Source: JALSIF01 sp026981635 [NCBI: bacterium] (GTDB lineage: Bacteria > 4484-113 > JALSIF01). Taken from it: DNA of 7,171 bases. The stretch covers positions 1-7,171 of the forward strand of contig JALSIF010000001.1 of the NCBI GenBank assembly GCA_026981635.1, given 5' to 3'. Below, in pieces: positions 6,097 to 7,171 of this stretch. Numbering within the stretch: the first letter of the stretch is position 1; each line of letters opens with the position of its first letter. A program made the translations under genes and the position numbers. The notes below the pieces were generated by a model, which saw only the letters and a list, made by a program, of their open reading frames with translations, made no database searches and was not told the origin of the DNA.

Positions 6097-7171
6097 TTCA
6101 AATTCTTCTAATAACTTTTTCAGATCATTTATATAATTTAATCTAGATTTATATATCTTCTTGATTTTATCTTCGCAGTCCGGATTCATGAAAGCATGTG
6201 AAATACAATTTCTTTTATCTCTAATTTTATCTGTTAACTGAGCAGCAAGTGCAAGATTATCATCTTTATATTCTTTATTTATAATCTTTCTTACCAGTTC
6301 GTTCGTTTTTTCTCTTTCATATCTATCAAGAACATATTCTGAATGTCTAAATCTATTCTCAATAATCCAACTAATCACTCCTTCCCTTAATTGAGTAAAG
6401 AACGCGGATAATCGCCTATTCTCTAGCGCCTGGCGAGCTAATTCCTTGTGATAAGTATAGTATGTTAACGGATTAGAAGATATATTGTCTGTAGATTCTT
6501 TAAGTCTTGAGATTATTCTATTAAATGCATGAGCAAAATACCCATAATCAGGATGATTACTCATAATTTCACTTACTGACTTGTCAAGTGAATTGTATAT
6601 AGTATTTATATCTTTTCGAAGCTTTACTGTGTCTGATAATAATAAGATATTTGAATATATTTCTAGACTCCTCTTTATCTGATAGAATGGATTTCGTCTC
6701 CTTATTTGATTACTTAATGAGGTTAATATAGTCTCAATGTTCTCACTTATACCAGAGTTAATTAGCTCTCTCACCGAGTAAGCAAGTTGACTAGCAAGAA
6801 TAAGGTTGCTGATATCGATAATATCGGCATAATTGCTGTTTGTATATCTGCTTTCCATAACATAGAATATCTTGGTTAGATTTTCTAATTTATCCATACT
6901 TACCAAAATGAAAAATATTGTATTTATCAGTAGTACTGGATGTATTCTAAAGCTGTGGGTAATATCAAGATGAATCTCTATATTATAGTTATCAGAGAAT
7001 AGACGAATGATCAATTTTGAGATTGTATTTATCATTTCATTTACTTCTTGATTATTTGCACAGGTTGGAACAGTAATAAACTCTAACTTATTTTCAACAT
7101 AGTTATCAATCACACCGAGATGGCTATTGACTTTAAAATGACCATGTAGATGAGGTAGGCTTTTCCGCTTT
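6076..7171 (-). CDS. csx1: CARF-HEPN ribonuclease, Csx1/DxTHG family, 5' end beyond the window (partial)
   Basis: Relatives are accessory RNases of type III CRISPR systems: a CARF domain binds cyclic oligoadenylate made by Cas10 and switches on a HEPN RNase that cuts RNA in the cytoplasm. Counting from the GTG at 7113, the marks are ITVPTCANN (13-21), then HLDITHSFRIHPVLL (48-62), the DxTHG motif with Ser for Gly; RRLSAFFTQLREGVISWIIE (233-252); and the HEPN site KIRDKRNCISHAF (296-308), with Arg301 and His306 fitting R-x4-H. The frame is open from 7113 to 7171 without a stop and adds residues such as SLPHLHGHFKVNSHLG. The GTG has no ribosome site, and relatives have roughly 100 more residues before DxTHG, so the GTG is probably an internal Val and the gene begins outside. 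Base composition is far more AT-rich than the rest, suggesting transfer. The last residues (LGPPY) are encoded in GC-rich sequence. A CARF-HEPN protein outside CRISPR is the main alternative. Confidence 0.82.
   Translation of the reverse strand, partial: KRKSLPHLHGHFKVNSHLGVIDNYVENKLEFITVPTCANNQEVNEMINTISKLIIRLFSDNYNIEIHLDITHSFRIHPVLLINTIFFILVSMDKLENLTKIFYVMESRYTNSNYADIIDISNLILASQLAYSVRELINSGISENIETILTSLSNQIRRRNPFYQIKRSLEIYSNILLLSDTVKLRKDINTIYNSLDKSVSEIMSNHPDYGYFAHAFNRIISRLKESTDNISSNPLTYYTYHKELARQALENRRLSAFFTQLREGVISWIIENRFRHSEYVLDRYEREKTNELVRKIINKEYKDDNLALAAQLTDKIRDKRNCISHAFMNPDCEDKIKKIYKSRLNYINDLKKLLEEFEALGPPY

Noticed and set aside
6076-7171. CRISPR array within the AT-rich part
   Set aside because: No regularly spaced direct repeats are visible; the whole stretch reads as one coding frame.

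Overview
The window is bacterial chromosomal DNA of high GC content. One sampled 60-base line in ruvB is about 67% G+C. It carries five complete protein genes and, at the right edge, one AT-rich gene that runs off the window. A bacterial-type RuvB, two lipoprotein signal peptides and Shine-Dalgarno sites identify a bacterium. Nothing in the sequence fixes the phylum.

Layout. At 88-999 (-) is an unrecognised lipoprotein with a very strong ribosome site. At 1199-2635 (-) is a GlcD-type FAD-dependent 2-hydroxyacid dehydrogenase. It is divergent from a secreted DUF4139 protein at 2732-4138 (+), with a 96-bp shared upstream region. The DUF4139 gene converges tail to tail, 6 bp apart, with ruvB at 4145-5206 (-). 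RuvB is in turn divergent from a lipoprotein of the PEBP (YbhB/YbcL) family at 5262-5861 (+). The 55 bp between these last two starts hold a symmetric pair of candidate promoters. These genes look like ordinary single-gene units, and no shared pathway is evident.

The accessory part begins near 6097, where base composition drops abruptly (sampled lines are 23-33% G+C). The minus-strand frame there encodes a CARF-HEPN protein of the Csx1/DxTHG family, the RNases that work beside type III CRISPR systems. The evidence is a DITHSFR motif and an RNCISH HEPN active site in the expected order. Its frame stays open to the last base of the window, and the only possible start inside is a GTG at 7113 with no ribosome site. 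The gene is therefore read here as 5'-truncated by the window edge, with much of the CARF domain outside. It is followed by a minus-strand intrinsic terminator at 5978-6009, so it is probably the last gene of a leftward operon whose other members, possibly Cas10 and other type III genes, lie beyond base 7171. No CRISPR repeats, tRNA, rRNA, transposase or integrase are visible.
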